Below are positions 34,765-46,325 of a stretch of 64,000 nt of DNA, piece after piece. This stretch comes from Cephalopachus bancanus (Eukaryota > Chordata > Mammalia > Primates > Tarsiidae), in assembly GCA_027257055.1 (NCBI GenBank), contig JAPVLO010000122.1, forward strand, positions 3,286,001 to 3,350,000. Reading direction: 5' to 3'. Numbering within the stretch: the stretch's first letter is position 1; each line of letters opens with the position of its first letter. Below the pieces are notes generated by a model that did not search any database, had not been told where the DNA came from, and saw only the letters and a list, made by a program, of their open reading frames with translations. A program made the translations under genes and the position numbers.

Positions 34765-36085
34765 AATTAATTATTGTATTCAACAAATATGTACTGAGTG
34801 CCTAGGAAGCACTTTCTAGGTGCTTAGAATTTACCATTGAGCAAGACAGAAGATCCTTGCTTCCATAGAACTTACATCCTAACAAAGGACATAGATAATA
34901 AACAATAAACATAATTTACAAATAAATTGCATCTTATGTATGAGGGTAATACATATCATAGAAGAAAAAAAAAATCAAATAGAGCCCAGTAAGAGATCAG
35001 AAGTACTAGTGGGTGAAGACTGTGATATTAAATAGGGTGGTCAGAATAGGATTCACTGGAAAAGTGATTTAAGCAAAGAGATGAGGGCATTTAACCTATG
35101 TTTAGGGTGAGAATTCCTGGCAAGAGGAACAGTCAATGCAAAGGTCATGATGTTGGTACATATATAGATTGTTTGAGGGACAGTAAGGAAGCTATTTGTG
35201 GCCAGAGTGAAGTGAGCAAGGGAAAGAGTAGGAGAAGAAGTCAGACAGAGAAAGAGGGCAGAACATGTAGGGACTTGACAACTGTTATGAGGGTCTTGGC
35301 TTTTACTCTGAGTGAAATAGGGATCCGTGAAGTGTTTTGAGCAGAGGAATGGCATAGCCTGACTTACTTTTTAAAAAGATCACTATGGTTGCAATGTTGA
35401 AAAGATCCTTGGGGAGAGTGACAATGGTGAAAGAAAGGAGACCTATTAGGAAGCTATTACAGCAATCTAGGTGAAAGGTAATGGTGACTTGGACCAGGGT
35501 GAAATCAGTGAAGATAATGAGAAGCAGGAGGATAAATTTTAGAGACAGAACCAATAGGACTTTCTCATTAATTAAATATAGGTGTGTGTGGGGAAGAAGA
35601 GTCAAGGATAATTCTAAGGGTTCTGGACTCAGTAATTGGAAGGATAGTGGGGTCATCTGTTATGATAGGGAAGGTTGAGCTAAGGCATGTCTGGAGGAAA
35701 AAAGAAGGAGTTCAATTTTGGATATGTTGGGTTTTAGGTATCTACTAGACAATCAGTTGGAGATGTTAGGTAGAAAATTGGATATATGACTCTGGAGTTT
35801 GGGAGAAAATCTGAGCTGGAGATATACATTTGGGAATCATTAATACATACATGGCATTTAAAGCCATGAGATTGGAGAATACCAAGGATGTAAGTGTTGA
35901 AAGAGAAGCATTCAGGAGGAAGGGGAGTAACTAGCAAAAGAAGCTGTGTGAGAGTGCCCAGTGGGGTAGGAGGAAAACAAAAGGAGTGTGCAATGTGTCT
36001 TGAAAGGCAATTGAAGATGTTTTCAAATAGTCAGATTGTGTCATGTTGACAAAACATCAAGAAGAAGAAAGACCTCAATCTGAGG
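34765..36085 (+). mobile_element. Long old mammalian repeat, family not assigned
   Basis: About 1.3 kb matches, in order, a well-known mammal-wide repeat. It begins CAACAAATATGTACTGAGTGCC and passes through CTTACATCCTAACAAAGG, GGTGGTCAGAATAGGATTCAC, CATGTAGGGACTTGACAAC and AAAAAGATCACTATGGTTGC. It continues with GCTATTACAGCAATCTAGGTG, GAGTCAAGGATAATTCTAAGG and GTTGGGTTTTAGGTATCTACTAG, and reaches CATTTAAAGCCATGAGATTGG. I recall the sequence pattern but not its family name with certainty. It has no usable open frame and is unusually long and continuous for its apparent age. Confidence 0.5.
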
Positions 36086-36689
36086 TTTGAAGTTTATTTT
36101 TTTATAGTGACTGACTAACAGGTCTAATTTTCTAGCCTGATTGGCAGTTGGCCTGGTTGTAGACTGCCGAGTCTTTGAGTGGTCTTATGAGAAAGCTGGC
36201 AGTGTTAAAAACACAAAGAAAAGATCTCACACACAAGGCTCAGGGTGAATAAGATCATTCAACTAGAGTGTAGGTAAATGGGGAAGTCCAGGTAAGGAAA
36301 GTTGAAAAATCAAGGTTATAGAGGTGCAAAGAGCAAAAGGGAGGATAACATGGATATAATTATGAAATCATGGAGTGTTATTTTTCCATAACAGATGGGG
36401 AAAAGAACAGGGAATCAACATCACCGTGATAAATACTGAACAGCAAGGAAGCAAACTATCACAGCTGAGGCATGCGAACTGCTGTGAAACTCAGAAGTGA
36501 TATTATCAATAAAGCCAGAGTTGGCAAGTGATTAACAAATAAACAACATATGGCTCATTGGTTGCCATGTCCCTGGAAACATAGCCTCTTAGGATATGCC
36601 TCTGCAAATGAGTTTCTAGTTTGTGCATACTTGTGGCAGTTGTGACATTGTAACTACCTAGTTTACCTAAGCAAAACTGCTGCCAAAAT
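36086..36689. other. RAPGEF4: Intronic DNA, no feature recognised
   Basis: Possibly a continuation of the preceding old repeat, but no landmark could be matched. Confidence 0.3.
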
Positions 36690-37770
36690 GATAACTATAG
36701 ACTTCTGGTTCTGGACTAGATGGAGTGGATTCAGTTCCCTCTATTCCTCCCACTAAGTACACCTATAAACCCCAGACAGTATATGTAAACAAACAGAAAA
36801 GATTCTAAAAGGTAGAGATAAACAGGCAGACTAACATGGGACCTTTCTCAATGAATTCACAATGGTGAGTTTCATGAGTTTTCTTTTTATCTCTTATGTC
36901 CCAGGCTGGGTGCTGGAGAAGACAGCAACCCAGAAATACCACTGGGAAGAGATCTCTCCCCCCAAAAAAACAACTCTAAGAAAACTCTAATCTCTGTAGA
37001 CACAGGACAAAGAAAGGGAAAGCCTAGAGAAGCAGAAAACTTTTAGACAATATCTGCTCTACTCTAACCAAACGCCACAGAAAAAAGTCACAGGCTTACT
37101 TCCACCACCATCAGTAAAGACCAGGTGAAGAGGCTTATTTTCCATCCTTGCCTTGTTGTAATGAAGCAGCTCTTCCCTTCCTTCCCTCTTAGATTTTTTT
37201 TTTTTTTTTGAGTTGAGTCTCACTCTGTCGCCCAGACTGGAGTGCAGTGGCCGCTCCCGGCCACCGCCGCCTCAACCTGCTGGGCTCTGGCGATCCTTCC
37301 TCCTCAGCCTTCTGTGTAGCCAGAATTACAGGCATGCGCTACCACGCCCAGCTGATTTTTTGATTTATTGTAGAGATGAGGTCTCGCTGCCCAGGCTGGT
37401 CTCAAACCCGCGGGCTCAGGCAATCCACTCACCTCAGCCTCCCAAAGGCGCGGGATTACAGGCTGAGCAACCGAGCCCAGCTCCCTCTTAGATTTTAAGA
37501 CAGTCATTATAAAAATAATTAAATGAACAATTATGAACACATTTAGAACATATGAGAAAAAACCAAAATGTCTAAGCAAAGAATAGAAAGCCTTAGGAAA
37601 AACAATAAACAAGAAAGAAATGGAAATTTTAGAAGTGAAAAATACAATAACTGAAATAAAAATGTCAGTGGATTGCTCAACAATGGAATGGAGAGGACAG
37701 AGGAAAGAATCAATGAATTTGAAGATATGACAGCAGAAATTACCCAAATTGAATAACAGAGAGAAAATCA
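36690..37770 (+). mobile_element. L1 5' UTR and ORF1-side fragment, split by an Alu
   Basis: 36700-37180 resembles an L1 5' UTR (AGACTTCTGGTTCTGGACTAG, CTGGGTGCTGGAGAAGACAG). After the Alu, 37486-37770 has ORF1-like text (GAAAGAATCAATGAATTTGAAG, GACAGCAGAAATTACCC, CAACTGAAAAAC). Frames are broken and the 3' remainder is absent. Confidence 0.65.
37182..37496 (-). mobile_element. Alu, lineage-specific subtype, nested in L1
   Basis: The Alu body is 37210-37482. The target duplication is TTCCCTCTTAGATTTT (37182-37197) and CTCCCTCTTAGATTTT (37481-37496). The right arm reads GTGGCCG-CTCC-CGGCCAC, and the B box area keeps ACCCGCGGG. Confidence 0.95.
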
Positions 37771-39524
37771 ACTGAAAAACAAATTAACAGAGCCAAGATC
37801 TAGAGTGAGACAAATGATAAAACACTGGCTCTGGACTTGAGAGGCCTGTGCTCTGAGTGACTAGGGAATATACAATCATGTAATAATATGCCATGAGACC
37901 ATGGAGGCTAGCGTGCTGTTTTCAGAGTTGAGTAATAAATGTCAGTGATGCCTTCTAGTTATTAGAGAAGGAAAGGCTTTAACTTATTTTTTGAAACTAA
38001 GATTTCCAAAATGATAGCCTGTTATGTTTCTAACTGAATGAGCCAGTCTGTTGAAGAGATCCTGGCAGAATATGAAGTCTTCCAATCCCAGCATCTCGCT
38101 TTCCCCCACTGCTTTCTTCAATAGTGGACACCCTCTTCTTTACCATCATTTCACCATACTGCCACTTTCCTTGTCTTGAGGCATGCAGAAACAAGGAAAT
38201 AATTTTCAAAAGAATCCTTTATGAAACCTTTGTTTATTGCATCCTAATCCTTAATCTTACATTGAGCAATGTGCTACACTGGGGCTTGTTCCTTAGAAGG
38301 GGACTGTCCATGACATTATAAAAATTTCCTGGGAGGTAGACATCGAACAGATAGAGAGATATTTAATATAATTTTCATATGTGTGATGAAAAACCAGATC
38401 AGGCTATGAGAACGTAAACAAGGGATCCCGAGTCTGGGAGATCAGATAAGATTTCCTCGGAGTAGGTGGCATGAACTCAGCAAATGGTAGGAGAAGTAGG
38501 CAGGAGAACAGCTGAGGGTTATATGTTTGCGATACCTTTTGATTATCACCTCATCCAGATGATTAGTTCCCTACTTTTGGGAAGTCCCCATTTAGCCAGG
38601 AACATGTTTATGAATTGTGAATTAATTATTTTGACTCAGTGATACATGGATTAGTTTTCAATGTCTAATAGGTATGTCTTTTGAAGGAATTTGTTATAAA
38701 TAATGTTGACTTTTACAGTTTTATGTGATGAAAATATTGTCTAGTTTGTCCTTTTTTGAGATCTACTTATTGATATATGTTACATAGTTTCAAGTACATA
38801 CATACTCATATTTCCTTTTTTGGTATTTTTTGGTTATACTATGAAAGAAACATTATACACACATGAAAGGAAATACTACTATAATTATAAAAAGTAATAC
38901 TATCGTTTCATGATTCAAGTCTTTCCTGTTCACCATTAAATTCACCTTATCTCCCTATATGGCTCCTCTACAAAGTAGGTACCAGTTAAAATTTATTTAC
39001 CATGTGAATAAACATGGGACCTACAGAAGTACCATCCAAAAATTCTATAGTCCTACCAGAGGTCGATTTCCTGACTTTATTTTGTTTGGTTTTTCGATGG
39101 AAATTCAGTCAAAGGAGTATAGGTAAGATAGGCATGGCAGGTTGGAAGATGTGATCTCACTTGTCCCAATAAAAAGGCAGCAGTGTGTCCAGTCCCATGA
39201 GATGCAGCTGGGAGTCTGCAGTTCTGATGTTTGTGGAGAGGGCCTCAATTTAAGAGCATCTATAGCTGGACTCTAGAAAACAATGACCTGCTCCTTTTGT
39301 GAGGATTACTTTAGGGAGCCATATTCTTATTTGTAGAAAGCATCTGTGTAAGGTGCCTTTCTTCTTGGTGATGGAGACTGACCGAAAACTTTTTATCTGT
39401 CCAGAATGCTTTTGGTTTCATGGAAGAAGCACTGGGCAGTTTGGTCAGCCTTATTAACGAGTTGGAACCAGTGCTGAACATGGGCCTGAGAATTTGCCCT
39501 GGGAAGGTGAATTTCTATGTGACC
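37771..39524. other. RAPGEF4: Intronic DNA, no feature recognised
   Basis: No exon, RNA gene or named repeat was identified in this 1.75 kb. Confidence 0.4.
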
Positions 39525-39945
39525 ATATATTAATTTTCTATAGACACCTTAGCAAAATACTACAGACTAGGTGGCTTAAACAACAAAAATTTATTGTCTA
39601 ACAGTTCTGGAGGCTAGAAATCTGAAATCAAATTGTTGACAGAGCCATGCTTCCTCTGGAGACTCTAGAGAAAAATCCTTCCATTTCTTCCTAGCCTCTG
39701 GTGGTTGCTGGCAATGCTTGGTAGTCCTTAACTTGTAGATGCATCTCTTCAATCTCTGCCTCTGTCATATCATGCTTGTCAAGCCTCTGTGTCTGTCTTT
39801 GTGTATCTTCTCTTCTTAGAAGGACACAAGTCATATTGGATTAGGGAAAACACCAGCTCCGTATGACCTCTTCTAAACTAATTATACCTGCAAAGATCCT
39901 ATTTTCAAATAATGTCACATTCTGAGTTTCAGATGGGCATGAAAC
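39525..39945 (-). mobile_element. MaLR (MLT1-like) LTR
   Basis: The reverse LTR text includes ACTAGGTGGCTTAAACAAC, AATTTATTGTCTAACAGTTCTGG, CAATCTCTGCCTCTGTC, GGACACAAGTCATATTGGATT and CTGCAAAGATCCTATTTTC. It is nearly full length and noncoding. Confidence 0.78.
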
Positions 39946-40722
39946 TCAGACAATAACAGAAAAACTCAGAAAAGAATTGACCTGTTCCATTTTCCTGAAT
40001 TGCTTTGAAAACCTTTGTTTAATATTCTGCAAACCCAACTTCTGCTTCACCTGTCTCGAGAGAGAGAGAGAACCAGCGCAGTCTTTTCTCTTGTCTTTAG
40101 TGTCTCAATGTCTCTCAGATACAGAAGATCCAGATAAACTTGACCCTGGGGAGGCTAGCAGCTGAGACTAAAGAGATTATACCTGTGCTGAGTGTGTTCT
40201 GTGGAATACTGAAGTTCTCTGTGCATAGGAGTCTGGATCCAGCCACAGCTAGTGACTTCCTCATATTTTTTAATAAGCTGAGGAACATCAGGTGTGGGTA
40301 TAGCCAGCAAAGTCAACCAGAGAACCTGGAGATATTCCTCCCTACTGCTTGGACTTCTCTTCTGTTTTGGCTGCCACTATTGGGAGGTAGAGGTGGGAGA
40401 GACAGCTGAATGGGTTGTGGGTGTGTGCAGGTACTCTGCATATTGTGAGGGAACTTTCCCTGTATCTTCTCAGTTGTGAGTTCAGGAGTGGCCATGACGT
40501 AGCTGTCAGTTCTGAACTCTTCACTGTTCCCCACGGGAAGCCAGACTTGCAGAAGGTGGGGATATTCCTGGGCTGTGGTCTGACAGCCACTTTGTTTTTC
40601 ATGCCACATGGGAATTAGAGTTCTTATCTTAATAGTGGGTGGATCCCTCAGAGCCCTGGAGTCAAAGCCAGTTCTCAACCCAGTCTTGTCCCACAGTCGC
40701 CTGCCTCCTCTTTCTTGTCAAC
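39946..40722. other. RAPGEF4: Intronic DNA upstream of the SLC25A5 retrocopy
   Basis: (GA)n of about 12 bases at 40058-40070. Several overlapping frames at 40140-40679 are unsupported. The last 40-50 bases (GTCGCCTGCCTCCTCTTTC...) may be the 5' UTR of the retrocopied mRNA. Confidence 0.35.
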
Positions 40723-41878
40723 ATGACAGATCCCACTTGTCCTTCACCAAGGACTTCCTGGCAGATGGAGTGGCTGCTTCCATCTCCAAGATCACGGTAG
40801 TACTCATCGGTGGGTCAAGCTGCTGCGGCAGGTGCAGCATGCAAGCAAGCAAATCACTGCAGATAACCAATACAAGGGTATTACAGACTGTGTGGTCCAT
40901 ATCTCCCCAAGGAGCAGGAAGTCTTGTCCTTCTGGCATGGTCACCTGGCCAATGTCATCAGATACTTTTCCACTCAAGCTCTCAGCTTTGCCTTCCAAGA
41001 TAAATACAAGCAGATCTTCCTAGGTGATGTGGACAAGAAGAGCCAATTTTGGTGCTACTTTCGGGGAATGTGGCATCAGGTGGTGCCGCTGGGGCCACAT
41101 CCTTGTGTTTTGTGCACCCTCTTGATTTTACCCATACCCATTTAGCAGCTAAGGTGGGTAAAGTTGGAGCTGAAAGGGAATTCAGAGGTCTTGGTGACTG
41201 CCTGGTTAAGAGCTACAGATCTGATGGGATTAAGGGCCTGTACCAAGCCTTTAAGATGTCTGTGCAGGGTATTATCATTTACTGAGCTGCATACGTCAGT
41301 ATTTATGACCCAATAGAGGGAATGTTTCCAGATCCTAAGAGTATAGTACTCACGTTCTCATCAGCTGGGTTATGGCACAGTAAGTCACTGCCATCGGGTT
41401 ACTTCCTATCCATTTGACACTGTTCATTACCACATGATGATGCAGTCAGGGCACAAAAGAACTGATACCATGTGCCCAGGAACACTTGACTGCTAGAGGA
41501 AGATGGCTCATGATTAAGGATGCAAAGTTTTTCCAAGAGTGCATGGTTCAGTGTTCTCAAGGGCATGGGTGGTGCATTAGTGTTTGTCTTGTATAAGGAA
41601 ATAAAGAAGTACACAAATGTTATTTTCCAGGTTATCTCCCTGAGAACAGGCATGTTACATTGTGTAACATAACTTGAGCATTCTTGACAGACTCATGGCT
41701 GTCTGTCTATTGATGGCAACTATATCCAGGTTAAAAATGGGAAGCGATAATAATCATCTAATTAGTTGTCTCTTAAAGCCTTTTCAATGATGATGATGAA
41801 GGGTCTTATTTATATTTTATATTTCAGTCACTCCTAATAATTAACAAATTTGAAGAAATGAAAATATCGAAAATGCAA
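40723..41878 (+). pseudogene. SLC25A5P: Processed pseudogene of SLC25A5 (ANT2)
   Basis: The parent SLC25A5 is the mitochondrial inner-membrane ADP/ATP carrier of six helices and three repeats. The copy starts ATGACAGATCCC at 40723. It preserves [78 protein letters not shown] and QGIIIY. It ends near 41615 with EIKKYT, whose stop codon is lost, and the 3' UTR runs into an A-rich (TAAAA)n tail at 41879-41921. QITAD and EIKKYT favour SLC25A5 over SLC25A6. It has no introns. A one-base deletion after V-L-I in helix 1, further frame changes near 40900 and 41050, and a CGA-to-TGA stop right after QGIIIY make it nonfunctional. No clear target duplication was found. Confidence 0.93.
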
Positions 41879-41921
41879 AAAAATAAAATAAAATAAAATA
41901 AAAAATAAAAAATAAAAAAAT
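41879..41921. repeat. (TAAAA)n repeat, retrocopy tail
   Basis: AAAATAAAATAAAAT-type repeats directly follow the SLC25A5 3' UTR and fit an expanded poly(A) tail of the processed pseudogene. Confidence 0.85.
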
Positions 41922-42019
41922 AGAGGGGGTATATCATACCCAATTAAATAAGATACTTTGCAAATTTGTAATATCCTATTATATATTTTTAGTTCAGCTG
42001 AGAAACTGAATTCTCACTT

Positions 42020-42700
42020 TTATTTTGTTGATGTATTTATTTGTCAAATCAGCTTTATTAAAGCAGACTGTCTTACAGTAAAGTGCACATATAGAAATTA
42101 TACAACTTTGAAAGTTATTGTGGTTGGTTGATTGATTGATTGATTATAGAGGCAAAATCATGCTATGTGGCCCAGGCTCCTTTTGAATTCCTGGGCTCAA
42201 GCAATCTTCCTGCCTCGACCTCCCAAAGTGCTGGGATTACAGGTGTGACCCACTGTGCACAGCCAAGTTTTGCAAGTTTTGACTTATATATACACATGTG
42301 AAGCCATCACCACAATTGAGGTAGCACACATGCCTGTCACCCCTAAGTTCTCCAGTGCCCCTTTATATTCCCTGCCTTCTGCCCTTCCTTGCCTTTTCTC
42401 ACCTGTAGCAACAATCTGCTTTTACCACTAGAGATTAGCTTGCATTTTCTAGAGTTTCATGTAAATGGAATAATTTAAGAGATGCTCTTTTGTGGACAGC
42501 TCCTTTTACTAAGCATAATTGTTTTGAGACTTACAGATGTTGTTGAACGTATCAACAGGTCATACGTTGTCAATTCGAAGTAACATTCCATTGCACGGAT
42601 GTCCACAATTGGTTTATCCAAACATCTGTTGATGAGCATTTGGGTTATTTCCATGTTTTGGCTAATACAAATAAAAATGTCAAAAATATAATAGACAACT
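42020..42700 (-). mobile_element. Old L1 3' end, with an Alu monomer inside
   Basis: CAGCTTTATTAAAGCAGACTG, GTAAAGTGCACATATAG, GTGAAGCCATCACCACAATTG, TTTCATGTAAATGGAATAATTT and GTTGATGAGCATTTGGG are reverse L1M 3' text. An Alu monomer at 42146-42263 separates its two parts. Confidence 0.7.
42146..42263 (-). mobile_element. Left Alu monomer (FLAM)
   Basis: GGCAAAATCATGCTATGTGG, CCTGGGCTCAAGCAATC and CTCCCAAAGTGCTGGGATTAC, ending CAGCC; left arm only. A (TTGA)n tail at 42124-42145 replaces the poly-T. Confidence 0.85.
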
Positions 42701-42939
42701 ATACTACATAAAAGTACCAAAATAAAGTATGTACATCTGAGAATTCACGCTAGTCATACTTTCCTACAGAAGCTTCTCTGGAGAGGGTTACCTGTGAACT
42801 CATTATCGGTAAGTCTTGGAAACGTTTTTAGGTCCTGATATTATGTTGTCTCTGTAACATCAGACCTGTGGTTGTTCTCTCCTATAGATCAGACCTCTCC
42901 TCCCTCAGCTCCCGTCATCATGTTTCTTCTAACAATTCT

Positions 42940-43870
42940 CTAGACAATATGAACACATTTTTTTGTCTTCATGCTAGTTCCTATAAGTGTACAGTCTTCT
43001 CTTTTTTTTCTTTTGCTAATTTTCTTCTTTAGTGTTTCAAACTTCTTGTCACTGATAACTGCATTTTCTCCTTCACTTTTTCCAGTTCGTGTCTGAAATT
43101 CATTGACAGCTGACTTGAAGATAACATTTTTAGGATTCTTGTACCTCCTAGGATCTATGGAAATATTTCTAAAGTGTTGAAAATAAAAAAAAAGAAACAC
43201 GACCATTTGCTGTTGTTGTTGACTGAACAAAGGAACAGTTCCATCTTTAGCTTGTTTTTCTTACTGGCTGCATTTTCTCTCCATCTTCCTGGTGGTTTCA
43301 CCTGATGTGTGTCTGCTGAGGACTCCCAAGTCTGTGTCTCTAGCCTATACCTCTGCTGACCTCTGGTTCTCCTCACAGCTCTGTTCTTATCTCTGGCTAA
43401 GATGTATGTTATTGAAAATGCACATCTAGCTTTTGTTTGTTTGCTCAGGTGTTTGTTTTTAACCCTCAATCACTTTCCATGTAAACATTTATTTAGTTTA
43501 TATAGTTATAAGTATTTGGGGGAAATCATTTGTGTTCCTGCTTTTACTCAAGAGCTTGACAAAGAATTCTATTAACCTCTGTCTTTCAGCCTTGCCTTCT
43601 GAGCATAGTAATAATTTGTTGTTTGATAGGAGCATCTTTTCAGCTTGTCTGCCTCCCTTTTTTGTGGGCCAAAAACTGTTTGGACAAAGCTATTGGGCAG
43701 TACTTCACTAAATTGTCTTCTGTATTGTGAATTTCACCTTTTGAGACAATTTTGAAGCCATCCTCCAGGAAAGCTACAAGCAATTTCTTGTTTGGTTTTG
43801 ATTATCTTGCTTCTAGCCACGTTGGCTATCTTTAGCTGTAAAAAAAATTTGATAACTTTCTTCAAAACTT
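42940..43870 (-). pseudogene. Possible decayed protein-derived sequence
   Basis: Two abutting minus-strand frames have real-protein-like, lysine-rich composition. One (43155-43469) contains ENAASKKNKLKMELF. The next, shifted (42940-43230), contains FKSAVNEFQTRTGKSEGE and KKFETLKKKISKRKKRED. Further upstream, at about 43750, other frames give LEDGFKIVSKGEIHNTED. Successive shifts and stops would fit a decayed retrocopy or transposase. I recognise no family, there is no obvious poly(A) end and no target duplication, so chance cannot be excluded. Confidence 0.25.
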
Positions 43871-44827
43871 GCCTAATTGGCTATGGATATTGTTGCAAGA
43901 GTCATAGTTTCGATATGGCTATAGGTCACCCAAGAAATAAGAGTGGGGTTCATTTGTGTCTCCACAAAGATGAAAACCCTCTATCACAAATAAGCATATA
44001 AACATGTCCTACACATTTTAGAGATACTTTTGCGTGTACCACCAAATAACTATTTATGGGATGGATCTTCCAGCATCTTGAATTCATTGTGGAAAGCTTA
44101 AAAGGTGACACAGTCTTTAGTGGTTTATGTTGTTTTGATGCATGAGGTTTTTTTGTGTTGTTGTTGTTTTTTTTGACTGGGATAAAAATGTACACACTGT
44201 CTGTGCACAGACAGTTCCAAATCTCTACTAGGTAAAATCCTAGGGGTTATTAAAGTCAGGGAGCTCAAGGCAATTGACAGAGTCAATGTACCAACAGTCA
44301 TCAAACAAGAAATGTCATTTTAAGGTGTGACAAGATATATCTATCATTAAAATATCTTAATTTTGGTTGGTTTTATGTTATATGAACACTCACCAAAACA
44401 GAAAATGAAGCTATTAATATTAATAGTCTTGTGTTTGTAAACAAGATATTTGATTTATCACATTTTCAAACAGTTCCAGTAGGATGCTGCACTGGTGTGT
44501 AGGAGCCAGTAGATTTTTTTTGTGGCCGAAAGTAGGAAAAAAAAAAAAGCTTCTGTGAATTCATCAAGAAATCACACTTCCTGGCTCAGGTGGAAGAGTG
44601 CCAGCTGTAGGTGCTGGTGACGTTAGCATAATCAGTTCTGCCAAAGAAATTGCTTACTGTCTTCACATGGCAGTGCTGATTCTGGGGATTCCCATATAAC
44701 TCCAGAATACCAAAGGCTACGGTTCCTCGCTGTACAGTAAAATATGGTATACTAGTTTTCATGAAAAAACTCGACATTGGCCAAGATGGACAACCAGAAG
44801 TCTGTTTCATAGTCATGTGACAAGTCC
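43871..44827. other. RAPGEF4: Intronic DNA, no feature recognised
   Basis: Minus-strand frames at 43950-44195 and 44586-44816 may belong with the protein-like stretch just before, but I cannot show it. No repeat was named. Confidence 0.3.
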
Positions 44828-45138
44828 TTTTATTTTTATTTTTTTGAAGTGGGGTCTCACTCTGTCACACAAGGTAGAGTACGGTGTCACAATCATGGCT
44901 CACTGCAGCCTTGACCTCCTGGATTCAGGTGAACCTTCTGCTTTAGCATCCCAAGCAGCTGGGACTACAGGCATGTGCCACCATGCCTAGCTAATTTTTT
45001 TGAGTTTTTTTGTTTTTTTTAAGAGACTAGTTCTCACTATATTGTCTAGGCTGGTCTGAAACTCCTGGGCTCTTGAAATCCTCCCTCCTTGGCCTCCCAA
45101 AGTGGTGGGATTACAGGTATGAACCACTGTGCTCAGTT
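44828..45138 (-). mobile_element. AluJ-type Alu
   Basis: GTGGGGTCTCACTCTGTCAC, CAGCCTTGACCTCCTGG and CTCCCAAAGTGGTGGGATTAC, ending GTGCTCAG. The A-rich linker has expanded (TTTTTTTGAGTTTTTTTG). Confidence 0.92.
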
Positions 45139-46114
45139 CACAAAGTCTGTTAAAAATTCAAGAATGCAAAACTTTTCTTCTTAAAATCTTTCAGTAAAAT
45201 TGATGTTCTGGGTAGATGCTTCTCTATATCAGGTAACTCTTCTCGCATTCTCATTCAGAACTGAATGCCATCACGGGAGATAAGCACACCACCCTGAGAA
45301 ACACAAATGTGGCAGTGAGAAGCAAAGGTCTTGGATTACCATTTCCATTTCCTTATGTGTGAGTCATGAATCACAGATCATGATATTGTAGAAGAGGTAG
45401 ACACAGAGCCAGGTTAAGCTTTGAGACTTCAGGCACCACTTTCAAAGAGGTTCTAAAACATTGTAGGGGTGAAAGGAACTTTCCTTTTCTGAAGGTTCAG
45501 TCTCTGGAATGAACGTGATGGTAGACAGGAGAGAAGGCATGCAAATGTATTACGTGTATGTGCATGGGAGTCATGCAAAGTCTGAAACTCAAAGAAGGAC
45601 CAGATGGTTGTAGCTTAAATACCCTCTTCATAGGGGAGAGTGAAGTGGGGGATGTAAACAATTTTAGAGGAAGATTAAAAGATTTTAGGGGAGATGACTG
45701 GGCTGAAGAACAGACAAGAGCCTGGGATAAAGTTTGTGGTGTCAGCTCTCATTTTCTTACCATATGTATCAATTTCACCTGGTTGATGAGATATGTGAGT
45801 AGGCGATTCACAACAATTGAGTATCTTTTGGAAGATCCAGCCTTTAGGCAGAGAAGGGAACTTCGGAGAAAGCCCTTCCCTGCATTTGCTGCTCCCTAAG
45901 TGTTTTCAGTTTGAAGTCCAAAGGGGCATATTTTGGGGTATTATATTTTGAGCCTCAATGCCGTCACAGACTGATCCTCCTCCTCTGCTCAGCTTCTCTG
46001 CTAAATAAGTATTGAACCAATAGTCAGAGAATGTTTGAAATGGACCCTGATTGTCTGCTTGCCTGGAACAGTCACATGTTTCCGGATGGTCCTAAATAAG
46101 CCACCTGAATATGG
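45139..46114. other. RAPGEF4: Intronic DNA, no feature recognised
   Basis: The frame at 45558-45899 is the longest here (113 residues) but resembles nothing known to me. Confidence 0.35.
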
Positions 46115-46325
46115 TGGCTAAAAGAGCTGTCAAATGGACTGGATTCCAGGATAAGCTATCCCTACCAGCTGTGAGATTTGGGGGAAGTTCTTAAATACTC
46201 TAAGCTCAGTTTCCCCATCTTCAGAATAACAATATCTGCCTTGTAACACTATTGTGAAGAAGAAATGAGGTAACATACGTAAAGTGAGTGCATTGGTCCT
46301 TACTAAATGCTAGCTGCTATTTTGC
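46115..46325 (+). mobile_element. MIR SINE
   Basis: CCTACCAGCTGTGAGATTTGG, CTCAGTTTCCCCATCTTC, ATATCTGCCTTGTAAC and GTGAGTGCATTGGTCC follow MIR over nearly its full length. Confidence 0.8.

Noticed and set aside
37304..37771. 155-residue minus-strand frame
   Set aside because: It joins antisense L1 to Alu sequence and has no independent support.
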